Positions 7,634 to 17,306 of a stretch of 64,000 nucleotides of DNA are shown in pieces. Where the stretch lies: the NCBI RefSeq assembly GCF_039655745.1, contig NZ_JBBYXI010000002.1, positions 186,001 to 250,000 of the forward strand, written 5' to 3'. A model generated the notes under the pieces. It was given only the letters and a program-made list of their open reading frames with translations, did no database searches and was not told the origin of the DNA. Source of the DNA: Hohaiivirga grylli (GTDB lineage: Bacteria > Pseudomonadota > Alphaproteobacteria > Rhizobiales > Beijerinckiaceae). How positions within the stretch are numbered: position 1 is the first letter of the stretch; the number at the start of each line of letters is the position of its first letter. A program made the position numbers and the translations under genes.

Positions 7634-10501
7634 ATGTTCAGCTTAAAAAGCAATAGAATTAGCCATATAAATTATTTTGCAATTAGTTTTGTAATATTGA
7701 ATGGCTTTTCCATCGCCGGGGCTATGGATTATACAAGTACAGTTGAAGCAACGACGACGCCAATTATGCTGCAAGGCGGAGATCGTGTTGCCGTAACAGG
7801 TAAAAAACCGGCTATGCACTCCGGTAATGTTTACGGTACTATTACTGTGCAAAATGGTGGTATCTACGCGACCAATCTCAACGGTACATCACAAGGCATC
7901 ATTACTGTTGACGCTGCTGGTGGCGTTATTGATATTGGCACGGGCTCTATTCTGATTGGTGAGGGATATGGCACTGAAACGGGTACCATCGGTTCAACGG
8001 GTATTTATACTTATGGCGCCAACAGCCTTATCAGAGCGCGTAATGTCACCATCACAGTGACTTCTGATGACCCCTATGGTGCCTATACCAGAAATAGCAG
8101 CACGATTAATTTAACAGGACTGTCAACAATCAGCGTCACCGGACGGAGTGTTGGTCCATCCGGTCCGGTTCGTCATGCCTATGCACTTGCATCTTATAAT
8201 TCAGGTATTCTGAATGCTGAGAATGTGAATGTAACGATTGCTCCAGCTGCCGGTAATGTTATTCCTGAAGCATATGCTGCCTGGACAACCTCTCAGGGGC
8301 TCATCAATGTTGCTGGCAATCTGGAGGCCTCAGTCAAGGGAACGCAAACAGCTTTTGCATATTCCTCCGGTACCTCTTCAGAGGTTAAGCTCAACAACGT
8401 AAGTGGTACATCAACAGCAACAGGTGGAGGTGCTTATGCACTCTATTCCTCATCGGGTGCACGTATTGCTGTTAGCGGCGCTATCAATGGTCAGGTGAGC
8501 AGTGATACCTCCACCGTATTGGTACGGGCTGGTTCAAATACAGCAATCTCCTGGCTCGGCGGTGGTACGGTTTCCGGTACTGGGCCAACAGGTGGTGCAA
8601 TCCTTATGGACGGTAATGCCTCTACAATTGATGTTGCCAATATTAAAGCTGACTTTGTCGGACAAAATAGTGGCTATGCCATCAATAGTTCTATTACATC
8701 TTCCGGCGGCTCCACGATTAATGTTACAAACAGCGTTCTTTCCAGCAACTATGACGGTATTGTCATCAGCAGTGGTACGCTCAATCTGAATATGAATAGC
8801 GTCACATTAAACAACGGTTCTGGTAATGCCATTGTTGTTAACGACGCCAAGAAAGTACAGTCTGTCCTTAATCTCAATGCCGTCAGCTCACATTTTAAGG
8901 GGATTGCCACAACGGGTAGCAATAGCCTTTCCAATCTTGCTTTGACAGGCAGTGACTGGCTGATGACGGGTAACTCAGAAGTTACCTCAATTGCGAATAA
9001 TGCCAGTACAATTACCTTTGCCCCTGCCGGAGCAAGTGCGTTCAAAACATTATCCGTTACGAACTATACGGGTGCGGGTGGTAATATTGTACTGAATACC
9101 GTTCTCGGTGGTACAGGGTCGCCTAGTGATCGGCTTGTTATTCTCAATGGCGGCTCCGCAAGTGGTACAACCAACTTATTCATTAATCAGGTTGGCGGTA
9201 CCGGTTCTCAGATTGTCGGTGATGGTATTCTTGTCGTCGAGGCACAGGGAAGTGCGACGACAACAACTTCGGCTTTCCGCCTTGGACAGCGTGTTGCTGC
9301 TGGTGCTTATGAGTATTCACTTGTTCGTGGTGGATCAGCTTCAGCAGATAGCTGGTACCTGACAGATCGTTATGTCGGAGAGGAAACCGGTGGCGGTTTT
9401 GTTCCCGATGAAAATACCGAAGAAAAGACACCGAATTATCGTGCTGAAATGCCACTGGCCATGGCTATGCCACCCGTTGCCCTTGAATATGGCTATTCGG
9501 TTCTTGGAACATTGCACGAGCGTATCGGTGATCCACGCCCGAACCCGCTTAAGCCTGTTTATGAAGAACGTGTTGTTCGCGGTAAAAAGGGTAAGCTGGA
9601 GACAGTTAGAGTTCTGGCTGAGCCAACACTTGCTGATGAACAGAGATGGTTCTCAGGTGGCTGGGCGCGGGTTATTGGTGATCGTGGTATTCGCGATAAC
9701 AATAATTTTAAGCGCCGTGGTCCGGATTATAACTATACCTTTGGTGCTGTTCAGGTCGGCATGGATATCTATGGCCGCCAGTCGGCGGCTGGTGATCTTG
9801 ATAAGGCCGGTGTTTATTTTGCTTACGGTAATATTGATACAGACGTTAAGCGTGCTTCTAACAAAGGCAACGCTGGCTCTGTACTAATGGATGCCTATAC
9901 AATCGGTGCTTATTGGACTCATATAGCTGCAGCAGGCTGGTATACTGATGCTGTTGTGCAGGGCACGTGGTATTCGACAGATGCCAAGTCCATCTATGGT
10001 CCGCGCCTTAAACCTGATGGTTTTGGTTTCCTTGCCTCTCTGGAAGGTGGTTACAGCTTCAAGCTGGATAATGGCTGGATTATTGAACCACAGGCACAGA
10101 TTGCCTACCAGAGGGTTTCATTTGATAGCGTGTCTGATGCTTATGGACGCTTTAAATTTGATGATGGTGAATCAGTCAGAGGACGTATTGGCGTTCGCTT
10201 CTCAAAAGACTGGGAAGTTTCAATCGAAGGCAAGCCACGTTTGATAACAACTTGGCTGAGAGCAAACATATGGCATGAATTCGGAGGCAAACTGAAAACA
10301 ACTGCGACAGACATTTATGGTCTTAACTCGGTAACTCTGGGCTCGTCTTTACAGGGCACCTGGGGTGAAATCGGGGCCGGTATCTCCGGTCAGGTGGCGG
10401 ATCAGGTGTCTCTCTTCGGTACGGCTGCCTATAATCACTCGCTTGATAACAAGGGACGTGAATCATGGAATGGCCGGCTGGGCGTTGTTGTGAAGTGGTA
10501 A
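7634..10501 (+). CDS. Type V autotransporter with pertactin-like passenger
   Basis: 955 residues. An N-terminal signal region (about 1-30, ...FSIAGA) is followed by a passenger (about 31-570) of Gly/Ser/Thr/Asn-rich short beta strands typical of a right-handed beta helix. Next comes a linker near 585-600 (PDENTEEKTPNYR), then a C-terminal barrel (about 660-955) ending in an aromatic residue (...GVVVKW), as expected for outer-membrane insertion. It probably presents or releases an adhesin-like beta helix at the cell surface. No protease or esterase catalytic motif was noticed. It is a paralogue in architecture of the protein at 29127-32297 and stands alone, with its own terminator. Confidence 0.9.
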   Translation: MFSLKSNRISHINYFAISFVILNGFSIAGAMDYTSTVEATTTPIMLQGGDRVAVTGKKPAMHSGNVYGTITVQNGGIYATNLNGTSQGIITVDAAGGVIDIGTGSILIGEGYGTETGTIGSTGIYTYGANSLIRARNVTITVTSDDPYGAYTRNSSTINLTGLSTISVTGRSVGPSGPVRHAYALASYNSGILNAENVNVTIAPAAGNVIPEAYAAWTTSQGLINVAGNLEASVKGTQTAFAYSSGTSSEVKLNNVSGTSTATGGGAYALYSSSGARIAVSGAINGQVSSDTSTVLVRAGSNTAISWLGGGTVSGTGPTGGAILMDGNASTIDVANIKADFVGQNSGYAINSSITSSGGSTINVTNSVLSSNYDGIVISSGTLNLNMNSVTLNNGSGNAIVVNDAKKVQSVLNLNAVSSHFKGIATTGSNSLSNLALTGSDWLMTGNSEVTSIANNASTITFAPAGASAFKTLSVTNYTGAGGNIVLNTVLGGTGSPSDRLVILNGGSASGTTNLFINQVGGTGSQIVGDGILVVEAQGSATTTTSAFRLGQRVAAGAYEYSLVRGGSASADSWYLTDRYVGEETGGGFVPDENTEEKTPNYRAEMPLAMAMPPVALEYGYSVLGTLHERIGDPRPNPLKPVYEERVVRGKKGKLETVRVLAEPTLADEQRWFSGGWARVIGDRGIRDNNNFKRRGPDYNYTFGAVQVGMDIYGRQSAAGDLDKAGVYFAYGNIDTDVKRASNKGNAGSVLMDAYTIGAYWTHIAAAGWYTDAVVQGTWYSTDAKSIYGPRLKPDGFGFLASLEGGYSFKLDNGWIIEPQAQIAYQRVSFDSVSDAYGRFKFDDGESVRGRIGVRFSKDWEVSIEGKPRLITTWLRANIWHEFGGKLKTTATDIYGLNSVTLGSSLQGTWGEIGAGISGQVADQVSLFGTAAYNHSLDNKGRESWNGRLGVVVKW

Positions 10502-10550
10502 GTTGAAAGCTCCCAAGGTGAGTGCCAGATATTCCTCCGGCATAAGCCAG

Positions 10551-10590
10551 AAAGCGGTAATCTGTTGTATCAGGTTGCCGCTTTTTTTTT
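10551..10590 (+). terminator. Rho-independent terminator after the first autotransporter
   Basis: AAAGCGGTAA (10551-10560) pairs, with one G-U, to TTGCCGCTTT (10575-10584) across a 14-base loop, and runs into ten T. Confidence 0.85.
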
Positions 10591-10744
10591 ATTTGCTACA
10601 GGCCATCATAATGGCCAGATACCTGCTTGCATGAAAGCAAGATGCTCAGGCTTCTGATCAAGCCTTTCCAAATACCTTTTTGTATGGCAAAACAAACTGC
10701 TTGAACTATACGTCAGCTTTGATGCTAAGTAATGGAATTAAAAA

Positions 10745-12400
10745 ATGAAATTAGCTATTGCGCTTGCTCAGCTAAACCCAATTGTTGGTGATCTTGCAGG
10801 TAATGCCGAAAAAGCAGTTTCAGCCAGAAATAAAGCAGCAGAAGCAGGCGCTGACCTTATCGCTTTTCCCGAATTGTTTTTGTCAGGTTATTCGCCTGAG
10901 GACTTGGTTCTTAAACCGGCATATCAGGATGCATGTCGCTCCGCCTGTGAAGAGCTGGCGAAAATCACTGCTGATGGTGGCCCTGCCATATTGATTGGCT
11001 TGCCATGGGTTGAGGAGGGGAAACTTTATAATGCTTACGCCCTGTTAGAGGGTGGTGTTGTCGCTGCCCTGAGATTTAAAGTTGCATTACCGAATTATGG
11101 TGTTTTTGATGAAAAGAGGGTGTTTTCATCAGGGGAGCTCTCCGGCCCGATCTCTTTTAAGGGCGTTCGCATTGGTGTTCCGATCTGTGAAGATATCTGG
11201 ACTGATGAAGTTGTTGAATGCCTTACGGAAACAGGTGCTGAGCTGTTGCTGGTGCCTAATGGCTCTCCTTATTGGGGTGACAAGCAGAATGAGCGTCTGA
11301 ATATCGCTGTTGCCCGTGTCACCGAGAGCCATCTACCCTTGATCTACCTGAACCAGATTGGTGGTCAGGATGAAGTTATCTATGACGGCGCATCCTTTAT
11401 TCTGCAGTCGGATTGTCAGCTTGCCGGCCAACTGCCTTCTTTTCAGGAGAATGTGGCAATCACACAATGGGAAAAAACAGATCATGGCTGGCTTTGTACG
11501 GATGCACCAAAGCATGTGCCGGTAACAGGTCCTGAAGCAAATTATCAGGCCTGTGTATTAGGGTTGCGGGACTACGTTGAGAAGAACCGTTTTCCAAGTG
11601 TTATTCTGGGGTTGTCGGGCGGTATCGATTCCGCACTCTGTACGGCAATGGCTGTTGATGCTCTTGGGGCCGAGCGTGTGCGTTGTGTCATGCTGCCATA
11701 TCATTATACATCCAAGGAATCGCTGATTGATGCGGAGCGGTGTGCCAAGCTGCTTGGTGTGCAATACGATATCGTGCCGATTGCGGCTGGTGTTGAAGGT
11801 GTTGAATCTGAGTTGGCTCCGCTCTTTAAAGGCGCACAGCGTGGTGTAACGGAAGAAAACATCCAGAGCCGAATTCGCGGTGTCATACTGATGTCACTCT
11901 CCAACAAGTTTGGCAGCATGGTTGTGACGACTGGTAATAAATCAGAGATGTCGGTTGGCTATGCAACACTTTATGGAGATATGAACGGTGGCTTTAATCC
12001 CATAAAAGATCTCTACAAGACAGAGGTTTACAGCTTGAGTGCGTTACGCAATAGCTGGAAGCCTCTTGACGCACTGGGGCCAGATGGAGAGGTTATTCCA
12101 GTTAATATTCTGACAAAAGCTCCAACGGCAGAGTTGCGTGAGAACCAGACCGATCAGGATAGTCTGCCGCCTTATGCTGTTCTGGATGATATTCTCGAAT
12201 GTCTGGTTGAGCGTGAAATGCGGGTCAGTGAGATCATTGCCAGAGGTCATGTGCCAGAGGTTGTTCATAAAATTGAACACTTGCTTTATATGGCTGAATA
12301 CAAACGCCGCCAATCAGCTCCAGGTGTTAAAGTGACAGAAAAGAATTTTGGTCGGGATCGCCGCTATCCGATTGTCAATCGATTTCGGGACCGCACCTAA
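10745..12400 (+). CDS. nadE: Glutamine-dependent NAD+ synthetase
   Basis: Makes NAD+ from deamido-NAD+, ATP and ammonia released from glutamine. At 551 residues it is the two-domain form. The N-terminal nitrilase-type amidase (about 1-250) shows the Glu-Lys-Cys triad contexts FPELFLSGY, FKVALPNYGVFDE and GVPICEDIW. The C-terminal synthetase has the PP-loop VILGLSGGIDSALC (about 280-293) and TTGNKSEMSVGY. The ATG at 10745 gives the normal MKLAIALAQLNP start. No close partner genes are visible. Confidence 0.96.
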   Translation: MKLAIALAQLNPIVGDLAGNAEKAVSARNKAAEAGADLIAFPELFLSGYSPEDLVLKPAYQDACRSACEELAKITADGGPAILIGLPWVEEGKLYNAYALLEGGVVAALRFKVALPNYGVFDEKRVFSSGELSGPISFKGVRIGVPICEDIWTDEVVECLTETGAELLLVPNGSPYWGDKQNERLNIAVARVTESHLPLIYLNQIGGQDEVIYDGASFILQSDCQLAGQLPSFQENVAITQWEKTDHGWLCTDAPKHVPVTGPEANYQACVLGLRDYVEKNRFPSVILGLSGGIDSALCTAMAVDALGAERVRCVMLPYHYTSKESLIDAERCAKLLGVQYDIVPIAAGVEGVESELAPLFKGAQRGVTEENIQSRIRGVILMSLSNKFGSMVVTTGNKSEMSVGYATLYGDMNGGFNPIKDLYKTEVYSLSALRNSWKPLDALGPDGEVIPVNILTKAPTAELRENQTDQDSLPPYAVLDDILECLVEREMRVSEIIARGHVPEVVHKIEHLLYMAEYKRRQSAPGVKVTEKNFGRDRRYPIVNRFRDRT

Positions 12401-12518
12401 TACCTGACAGTCTTTCTGATACAAAAGTATCTGGAGGCTTCTTTTAAATTCAAATACAGTTGTTCTTAGTTGAGGATAAAGCTATGCCTTGCTTTCCAGC
12501 ATAGGCTGAGGATTTTCC

Positions 12519-13106
12519 ATGTCAGAAACTGTTATATCGACATCGCCCCCTCAAAATCGTTTGCCGCCAGTTCATGAGGTTAAGTGTCATGAACTGTTTA
12601 TCGGATTCTTCCTGATTGGCATCGTTGGTTTTGGCGGCGTGATGCCATGGATTCGTCGTATGGTTGTTGAACAGAGACGTTGGCTTTCTGAGGAAGAATT
12701 CATCAATATGCTTTCAATCTGCCAGATACTTCCCGGCGCAAATGTGGGGAATATGGCTGTGTGTCTGGGCTCTCGCTTTGCCGGAATAAGAGGATCGGTG
12801 AGTGCAATTGCCGGGCTTTTTACGGCGCCATTCTTTATCGTTATTTTGTTCGCGATTTTCTATTCAAAATATGCTGGCGTTCCGTTTGTAGAGAATATAT
12901 TCCGCGGTGTTTCTGCGGCGGCTTCCGGACTTGTGATTTCGATGGGCATCAAGATCATGCTGCCTGTTTGCCGAACGCCGCATGCGATCATCGTAACAAT
13001 ACTGGCTGTTATGGGTATTACGGTTCTCAAGCTGCCACTTCTGTGGGTTGTTGCGATTCTTGCGCCCGCAAGCATCCTTGTCTTGTGGCTGCTCGGGAGA
13101 CGCTAA
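12519..13106 (+). CDS. Chromate transporter family protein, first half (ChrA-like)
   Basis: 195 residues with about five to six membrane segments and the CHR-family hallmark FLIGIVGFGGVMPWIRRMVVEQRRWLS at about residues 31-57, then the NMLSICQILPGANVGNMA region. It is one half of a ChrA-type antiporter. The second half is the next gene, overlapping by one base (TAATG at 13104-13108), so the two are translationally coupled and probably form a heterodimer. CHR proteins export chromate in exchange for other ions, but many short pairs have unproven substrates. A small hairpin CTATGC/GCATAG (12482-12504) lies just upstream. Confidence 0.88.
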   Translation: MSETVISTSPPQNRLPPVHEVKCHELFIGFFLIGIVGFGGVMPWIRRMVVEQRRWLSEEEFINMLSICQILPGANVGNMAVCLGSRFAGIRGSVSAIAGLFTAPFFIVILFAIFYSKYAGVPFVENIFRGVSAAASGLVISMGIKIMLPVCRTPHAIIVTILAVMGITVLKLPLLWVVAILAPASILVLWLLGRR

Positions 13107-13636
13107 TGGATCAGGGAAAAATACTGGGCCAGCTTGCTCTCAACTTCGGGCTTATTTCTCTCATTGCGTTTGGTGGAGCAAGTGCCGCTTTACCAGAGAT
13201 GCACCGTATGGTTGTTGACCTGAACCACTGGATGGACAGCACGACCTTTACCCATCTCTTCGCTCTGGCTCAGGCGGCGCCGGGGCCAAATGTTATGGTG
13301 GTCACCCTGATTGGCTGGCAGGTTGCAGGTTTTATGGGGGCAGTTGTAGCAACAGTGGCGATGGTTTTACCTGCCTTCTGCCTGACCTATACCGTCTCGC
13401 GATTACTGCCACGCTGGGGCAGTAAATCATGGTATCGCTTGGCAGAGCGTGGGCTTGCACCTGTGACCGTTGGTCTGGTTCTTGCCAGTGCGTTTCTCTT
13501 AACAAAAACAACCAGCGACAGCATCGGAACAATCCTTATCACAATTGCTGCAGTACTCTATATACTGGTTGCAAAGAAAAACCCGCTTCACATTCTCGCC
13601 CTAGGTGCTCTGTTGGGGGCCTTTGGAGTCATTTGA
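13106..13636 (+). CDS. Chromate transporter family protein, second half (ChrA-like)
   Basis: 176 residues and about five membrane segments. It repeats the CHR-domain pattern of its neighbour: LISLIAFGGASAALPEMHRMVV, then LFALAQAAPGPNVMVVTLIGW. The ATG at 13106 overlaps the TAA stop of the first half by one base. An open frame reading back to 12761 is only a shadow of the first half. The pair corresponds to the paired short-chain ChrA type, in which one half of a full-length antiporter is encoded by each gene. Confidence 0.88.
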   Translation: MDQGKILGQLALNFGLISLIAFGGASAALPEMHRMVVDLNHWMDSTTFTHLFALAQAAPGPNVMVVTLIGWQVAGFMGAVVATVAMVLPAFCLTYTVSRLLPRWGSKSWYRLAERGLAPVTVGLVLASAFLLTKTTSDSIGTILITIAAVLYILVAKKNPLHILALGALLGAFGVI

Positions 13637-13714
13637 GGTATTTAACTGGGAATTTCTATCGCTCCGTGTAAAAGGCGATTGTATTCATGAGAGCGCTTCG
13701 TCATAAGGCATAAC

Positions 13715-15055
13715 ATGACAAAACCTATCGTACGCTTTGCACCTTCACCTACTGGGCTCATTCATATCGGCAATGCCAGAACGGCTCTGCTCAATGCGCT
13801 GTTCGCACGACGCGAGGGCGGTAGCTTCATTTTGCGTTTTGATGATACCGATCTGGAGCGTTCCCGTCAGGAGTATATTGATGCAATAACCGTTGATTTA
13901 GGCTGGTTGGGTATAGAACCTGCTCGTGTTGAGTATCAGTCGAAACGATTTGGTATTTACGATGAGGTTGCAGAGCGTTTGCGTAAAGCCGGGCTGCTTT
14001 ATGCCTGTTATGAAACGGCGGAAGAACTTGAAATGCGTCGTCGCCGCCAGCTGGCCCGTGGTTTGCCACCTGTCTATGACAGAGCAGCACTTAAACTGGC
14101 AGATGAAGACCGCAAGGATCTGGAAGCCCAGGGACGCCGCCCGCACTGGCGCTTCAAGCTCGATCATCGCGTTGTTACATGGAATGATCTGATCCGGGGT
14201 GAGTGTAAGGTTGATTGTGCTTCTCTGTCTGACCCTGTCCTGATCCGAGAAGATGGGACATATCTCTACACATTGCCATCGGTAACAGATGACGCAGATA
14301 TGGGCGTAACCCATATTATTCGTGGTGAAGACCATGTCACCAATACAGCTGTGCAGGTGCAGATATTCGAAGCTCTGGGAGCTGATGTCCCTGTCTTTGG
14401 GCATCATAATCTTTTGACAACAGCACGCGGTGAGGGGCTTTCAAAACGTTTGGGCCACCTGTCTCTGTCTTCATTGCGTGAAGATGGTATGGAGCCGATG
14501 GCTGTTGCCTCTTTGGCTGTTCTGGTTGGCTCCGCTGAAGCTGTTCGTGCGATCCCGACACTGGATGAACTGGCTGCGCTTATTGATTTCTCGCATATTT
14601 CCCGTGCGCCAGCCAAATTTGATGAGCATGAACTTGAGCATCTGAATGCCCGGCTCGTGCATGAAATGCCTTATGCGGTTGCAGAAGCACGTCTTAAAGC
14701 ACTTTCAATCGAAGGTGGTGAGGATTTCTGGTTAGCGGTTCGTACAAATCTTGTCCGTCTGCCACAGGCGCGTGAATGGTGGGATGTGGTCAATGGGCCT
14801 ATTACACCGGTTATTGAGAACCCGGATTTCATTGCAAAAGCCGCTGCCGTGCTTCCAGAAGCTCCGTGGGATACAACAATATGGAAGCAGTGGACGGAAG
14901 CAGTGAAGGCAGAAACGGGTGCTAAGGGTAAAGACCTGTTTATGCCTTTGCGGCTTGCTGTAACGGGTGTTGGGCATGGCCCAGAACTTGCTGCTCTCCT
15001 TCCTCTGATTGGCCGGGATAAAACCCTGCAAAGACTGAGTGGCAAAAAGGCCTGA
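13715..15055 (+). CDS. gltX: Glutamyl-tRNA synthetase
   Basis: Charges tRNA with glutamate. This 446-residue class I synthetase has the HIGH-type motif HIGN (residues 17-20) and a KMSKS-type motif GLSKR (about 239-243), plus FDDTDLERS, which is typical of GluRS. Alphaproteobacteria usually lack GlnRS and often carry two GltX copies, with GatCAB converting Glu-tRNA-Gln. Which copy this is cannot be decided here. It is followed by a perfect dyad at 15106-15129 and then uppP. Confidence 0.93.
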   Translation: MTKPIVRFAPSPTGLIHIGNARTALLNALFARREGGSFILRFDDTDLERSRQEYIDAITVDLGWLGIEPARVEYQSKRFGIYDEVAERLRKAGLLYACYETAEELEMRRRRQLARGLPPVYDRAALKLADEDRKDLEAQGRRPHWRFKLDHRVVTWNDLIRGECKVDCASLSDPVLIREDGTYLYTLPSVTDDADMGVTHIIRGEDHVTNTAVQVQIFEALGADVPVFGHHNLLTTARGEGLSKRLGHLSLSSLREDGMEPMAVASLAVLVGSAEAVRAIPTLDELAALIDFSHISRAPAKFDEHELEHLNARLVHEMPYAVAEARLKALSIEGGEDFWLAVRTNLVRLPQAREWWDVVNGPITPVIENPDFIAKAAAVLPEAPWDTTIWKQWTEAVKAETGAKGKDLFMPLRLAVTGVGHGPELAALLPLIGRDKTLQRLSGKKA

Positions 15056-15105
15056 AGCAAGATTAGTGAATAGCCAAGATTAAAGACTTATTTCATATGC
15101 ATCTG

Positions 15106-15129
15106 ATGATAGTGTTGAGACACTATCAT
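15106..15129 (+). promoter_or_regulatory. Perfect 10-bp dyad between gltX and uppP
   Basis: ATGATAGTGT (15106-15115) and ACACTATCAT (15120-15129) form a perfect stem with a TGAG loop, ending 26 bases before the uppP start. No T tract follows, so it is not an ordinary terminator. It could be an operator or a structured leader for uppP, or a processing/terminating element for gltX. Confidence 0.45.
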
Positions 15130-15155
15130 TCGATTCGGAGAAGAGTCTTTTAAGT

Positions 15156-16028
15156 ATGGCTGATGTTTGCTCTGCCGGTGTTGACACAGGTTTTGTTGCA
15201 CTTGGGTATTCTAAAATTGCAACACTTGGTGTCGTTCAGGGCATATCCGAGCTTTTACCCATCTCCTCAACTGCACATATGCGTATTGTCCCAGCAGCCT
15301 TTGGCTGGCAGGACCCGGGTTCAGCCTTCTCCGCTGTGATGCAACTGGCGGCACTTGTTGCGGTTGTCAGCTATTTCTGGCGTGATATCCGGAATATTGT
15401 GTTTGGTTCTGTTACAGCCATCCGCACGGGTGATTATTACAGCCCATGGTTACGCCTGGCGATTGGTATTGTTCTTGCGACACTCCCGATTGCGATTGTG
15501 GGCTTTGCAATGTCCCAAAGCCTGAATGCCTGCGGAACGTGGCTGCGCAGTATTGAGGTCATGGGTTTTAGCTGTATTGTCATGGCTGTACTGATGGCAG
15601 GGGCTGAAATTACCTGCAGTCATTATCGCAATACAGAGGGCATGGGTCTGCGTGATGCATTGATTGTTGGTCTGGCTCAGGTCGGGGCCCTTATTCCGGG
15701 TGTTTCGCGTTCAGGCTCCACGCTGACAGCAGCGTTGTTTTTAGGTTTCCGGCGCGAAGAGGCAGCACGCTTTTCATTCCTGATCGGTATGCCTGCGATT
15801 TTTCTGGCAGGGATGAAAGAGCTATGGGTTCTTTATAACGCTGAGCTCTCGCAGGAAGCATGGATGATGCTTGGCTGGGGGCTTCTGATTGGCAGTATTT
15901 CCGCTTTTGTTGCGGTTTGGGGTTTGATGCGCTTTCTTGAGAAATTCTCAACATGGCCCTTCATCATTTATCGCGGACTGCTTGGGCTTGTTTTACTGGG
16001 TGCTGCGTTTGGTGGTTTTATCAGTTGA
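15156..16028 (+). CDS. uppP: Undecaprenyl-diphosphatase
   Basis: Removes a phosphate from undecaprenyl diphosphate at the inner membrane, recycling the lipid carrier for murein and polysaccharide synthesis; overexpression gives bacitracin resistance in relatives. The 290-residue, roughly eight-helix protein has both family motifs: GVVQGISELLPISSTAHM (about residues 24-41, catalytic Glu and Ser) and IPGVSRSGST (about 181-190, catalytic Arg). The N-terminus is about 20 residues longer than usual before the first motif. The ribosome-binding site is poor. A strong terminator follows. Confidence 0.94.
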   Translation: MADVCSAGVDTGFVALGYSKIATLGVVQGISELLPISSTAHMRIVPAAFGWQDPGSAFSAVMQLAALVAVVSYFWRDIRNIVFGSVTAIRTGDYYSPWLRLAIGIVLATLPIAIVGFAMSQSLNACGTWLRSIEVMGFSCIVMAVLMAGAEITCSHYRNTEGMGLRDALIVGLAQVGALIPGVSRSGSTLTAALFLGFRREEAARFSFLIGMPAIFLAGMKELWVLYNAELSQEAWMMLGWGLLIGSISAFVAVWGLMRFLEKFSTWPFIIYRGLLGLVLLGAAFGGFIS

Positions 16029-16033
16029 AATAA

Positions 16034-16069
16034 AAAAGCCTGCGGGAAATATCACGCAGGCTTTTGATA
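16034..16069 (+). terminator. Bidirectional terminator between uppP and the DUF2865 gene
   Basis: AAAAGCCTGCG (16034-16044) pairs with CGCAGGCTTTT (16055-16065). The A and T flanks allow termination on either strand of the convergent genes. Confidence 0.88.
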
Positions 16070-16086
16070 TTTGACTGTGAGAAAGT

Positions 16087-17199
16087 TTAATTACTTTCGC
16101 CTTCATCCGTCAGATTAGCTGGCAGTGATGATGGTGTAATAACGCGGATCGTGCGTTTGCTGCCATCGCTGGCCTTACCTTCAATCTTTACACCTTCATT
16201 CACTCCAACAACACGGCCACTTTCAATGGACTGTGGGCCGATACCGGCAGATTCACGACCTGCTGTCGGTGCCGATTCACCTTCTTTTGCAGCGGCCTGG
16301 GATTCTGCCGTTTCAGCCTGTTCAGCCTTTTTGGCGATTGCAGCCTGCTTACGCATTGCAGGTGCACGAGACATTTCAGCCGCGCGTTCTGCGCTGACAA
16401 TGGTGTCGTGTCTGTCTAGAAGTTGTTCAGCGCCCTGTAAAACTTCAGACCATTTCTGGTTGTCTGCTTTGCAGTTACATGATGGGTCACGTACCTGAAG
16501 GAATTTGAAGGCATTTGGCAAGGATGTATACGGCGTATGGCCTGATACAGATGCCGCAAACTTCAGACCGTCATCTGAGGCTGGCATTGAGAAGGCGCGG
16601 GTATCTGCAGCAGGGCAGAGTGCCTGACACATTTCATCCGCGCTTCCACGCCCTGAATTTGAAAGTGGGAAATTATATCCATCACACAGGCGCACGCATA
16701 CAACGCGGCTACCACCCAGACGTGGTGTAGAAGGATCTTCAGCAATAGGTGCATTCGGATCCTGCATCTGCTGCTGTCCCGGATCATTTCCAAACAGGCG
16801 ATCAAAGAAATTACGGTTATCACCGCCACCAGAACAGCTGCGGTTGATTGCTGCGATCAGTTGCTGGCGACGTGCATCAACTTCTGCGCGGGATGGCTCC
16901 AGTCTTCCAAGGCTTGCTTCCATGCCCCGAATGCGCTGGGCAATAGCCGGGCATTCTTCAGGTGGAGGTGATGAGAAGAAGAAACCACGGCGGTTACACC
17001 CGATAGAGGTGTAATATCCTCTCATCCGCTCAAGTTCTTGCCTTTGACGAAGAACAGCCTGAGAAGCGCCACCGGTCCGGTTAAGATTATCCAGCTCGGC
17101 TCTGAAGCGGTTACATTCAGGGCTTTGTGCAAAAGCACTACCTGATATAATAAAAAGGCCTGCAACTAAAGCCGATGTGAGAAATGCACGAAAAGCCAT
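16087..17199 (-). CDS. DUF2865 domain exported protein
   Basis: 370 residues with a signal peptide (MAFRAFLTSALVAGLFIISG, cleaved near SAFA-Q). A helical region with paired cysteines follows (about 25-125, including PPPEECPAIAQRIRGME). The DUF2865 core lies near 155-250, recognisable by RVVCVRLCDGYNFPLS and the later CQALCPAADTRAFSMP. The C-terminal third is Ala/Glu-rich, with a short beta segment (RVVGVNEGVKIEG, RTIRVITPS). Function is unknown. The even number of cysteines suggests periplasmic disulfides. It stands alone, convergent with uppP. Confidence 0.88.
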   Translation of the reverse strand: MAFRAFLTSALVAGLFIISGSAFAQSPECNRFRAELDNLNRTGGASQAVLRQRQELERMRGYYTSIGCNRRGFFFSSPPPEECPAIAQRIRGMEASLGRLEPSRAEVDARRQQLIAAINRSCSGGGDNRNFFDRLFGNDPGQQQMQDPNAPIAEDPSTPRLGGSRVVCVRLCDGYNFPLSNSGRGSADEMCQALCPAADTRAFSMPASDDGLKFAASVSGHTPYTSLPNAFKFLQVRDPSCNCKADNQKWSEVLQGAEQLLDRHDTIVSAERAAEMSRAPAMRKQAAIAKKAEQAETAESQAAAKEGESAPTAGRESAGIGPQSIESGRVVGVNEGVKIEGKASDGSKRTIRVITPSSLPANLTDEGESN

Positions 17200-17306
17200 A
17201 AAACAGCTTGTCCTAAAATTGGTTTCAATAATCAGGGCGGTATAGCATTGCCCTTTTGAAACGTAAAACGTGTCCGTATTGTGATTAACGTGAGTTGAAG
17301 CAAGTT

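Noticed and set aside
12761..13105. Upstream extension of the second chromate-transporter half
   Set aside because: It is the shadow of the first half in another frame; the coupled ATG at 13106 is the normal start.
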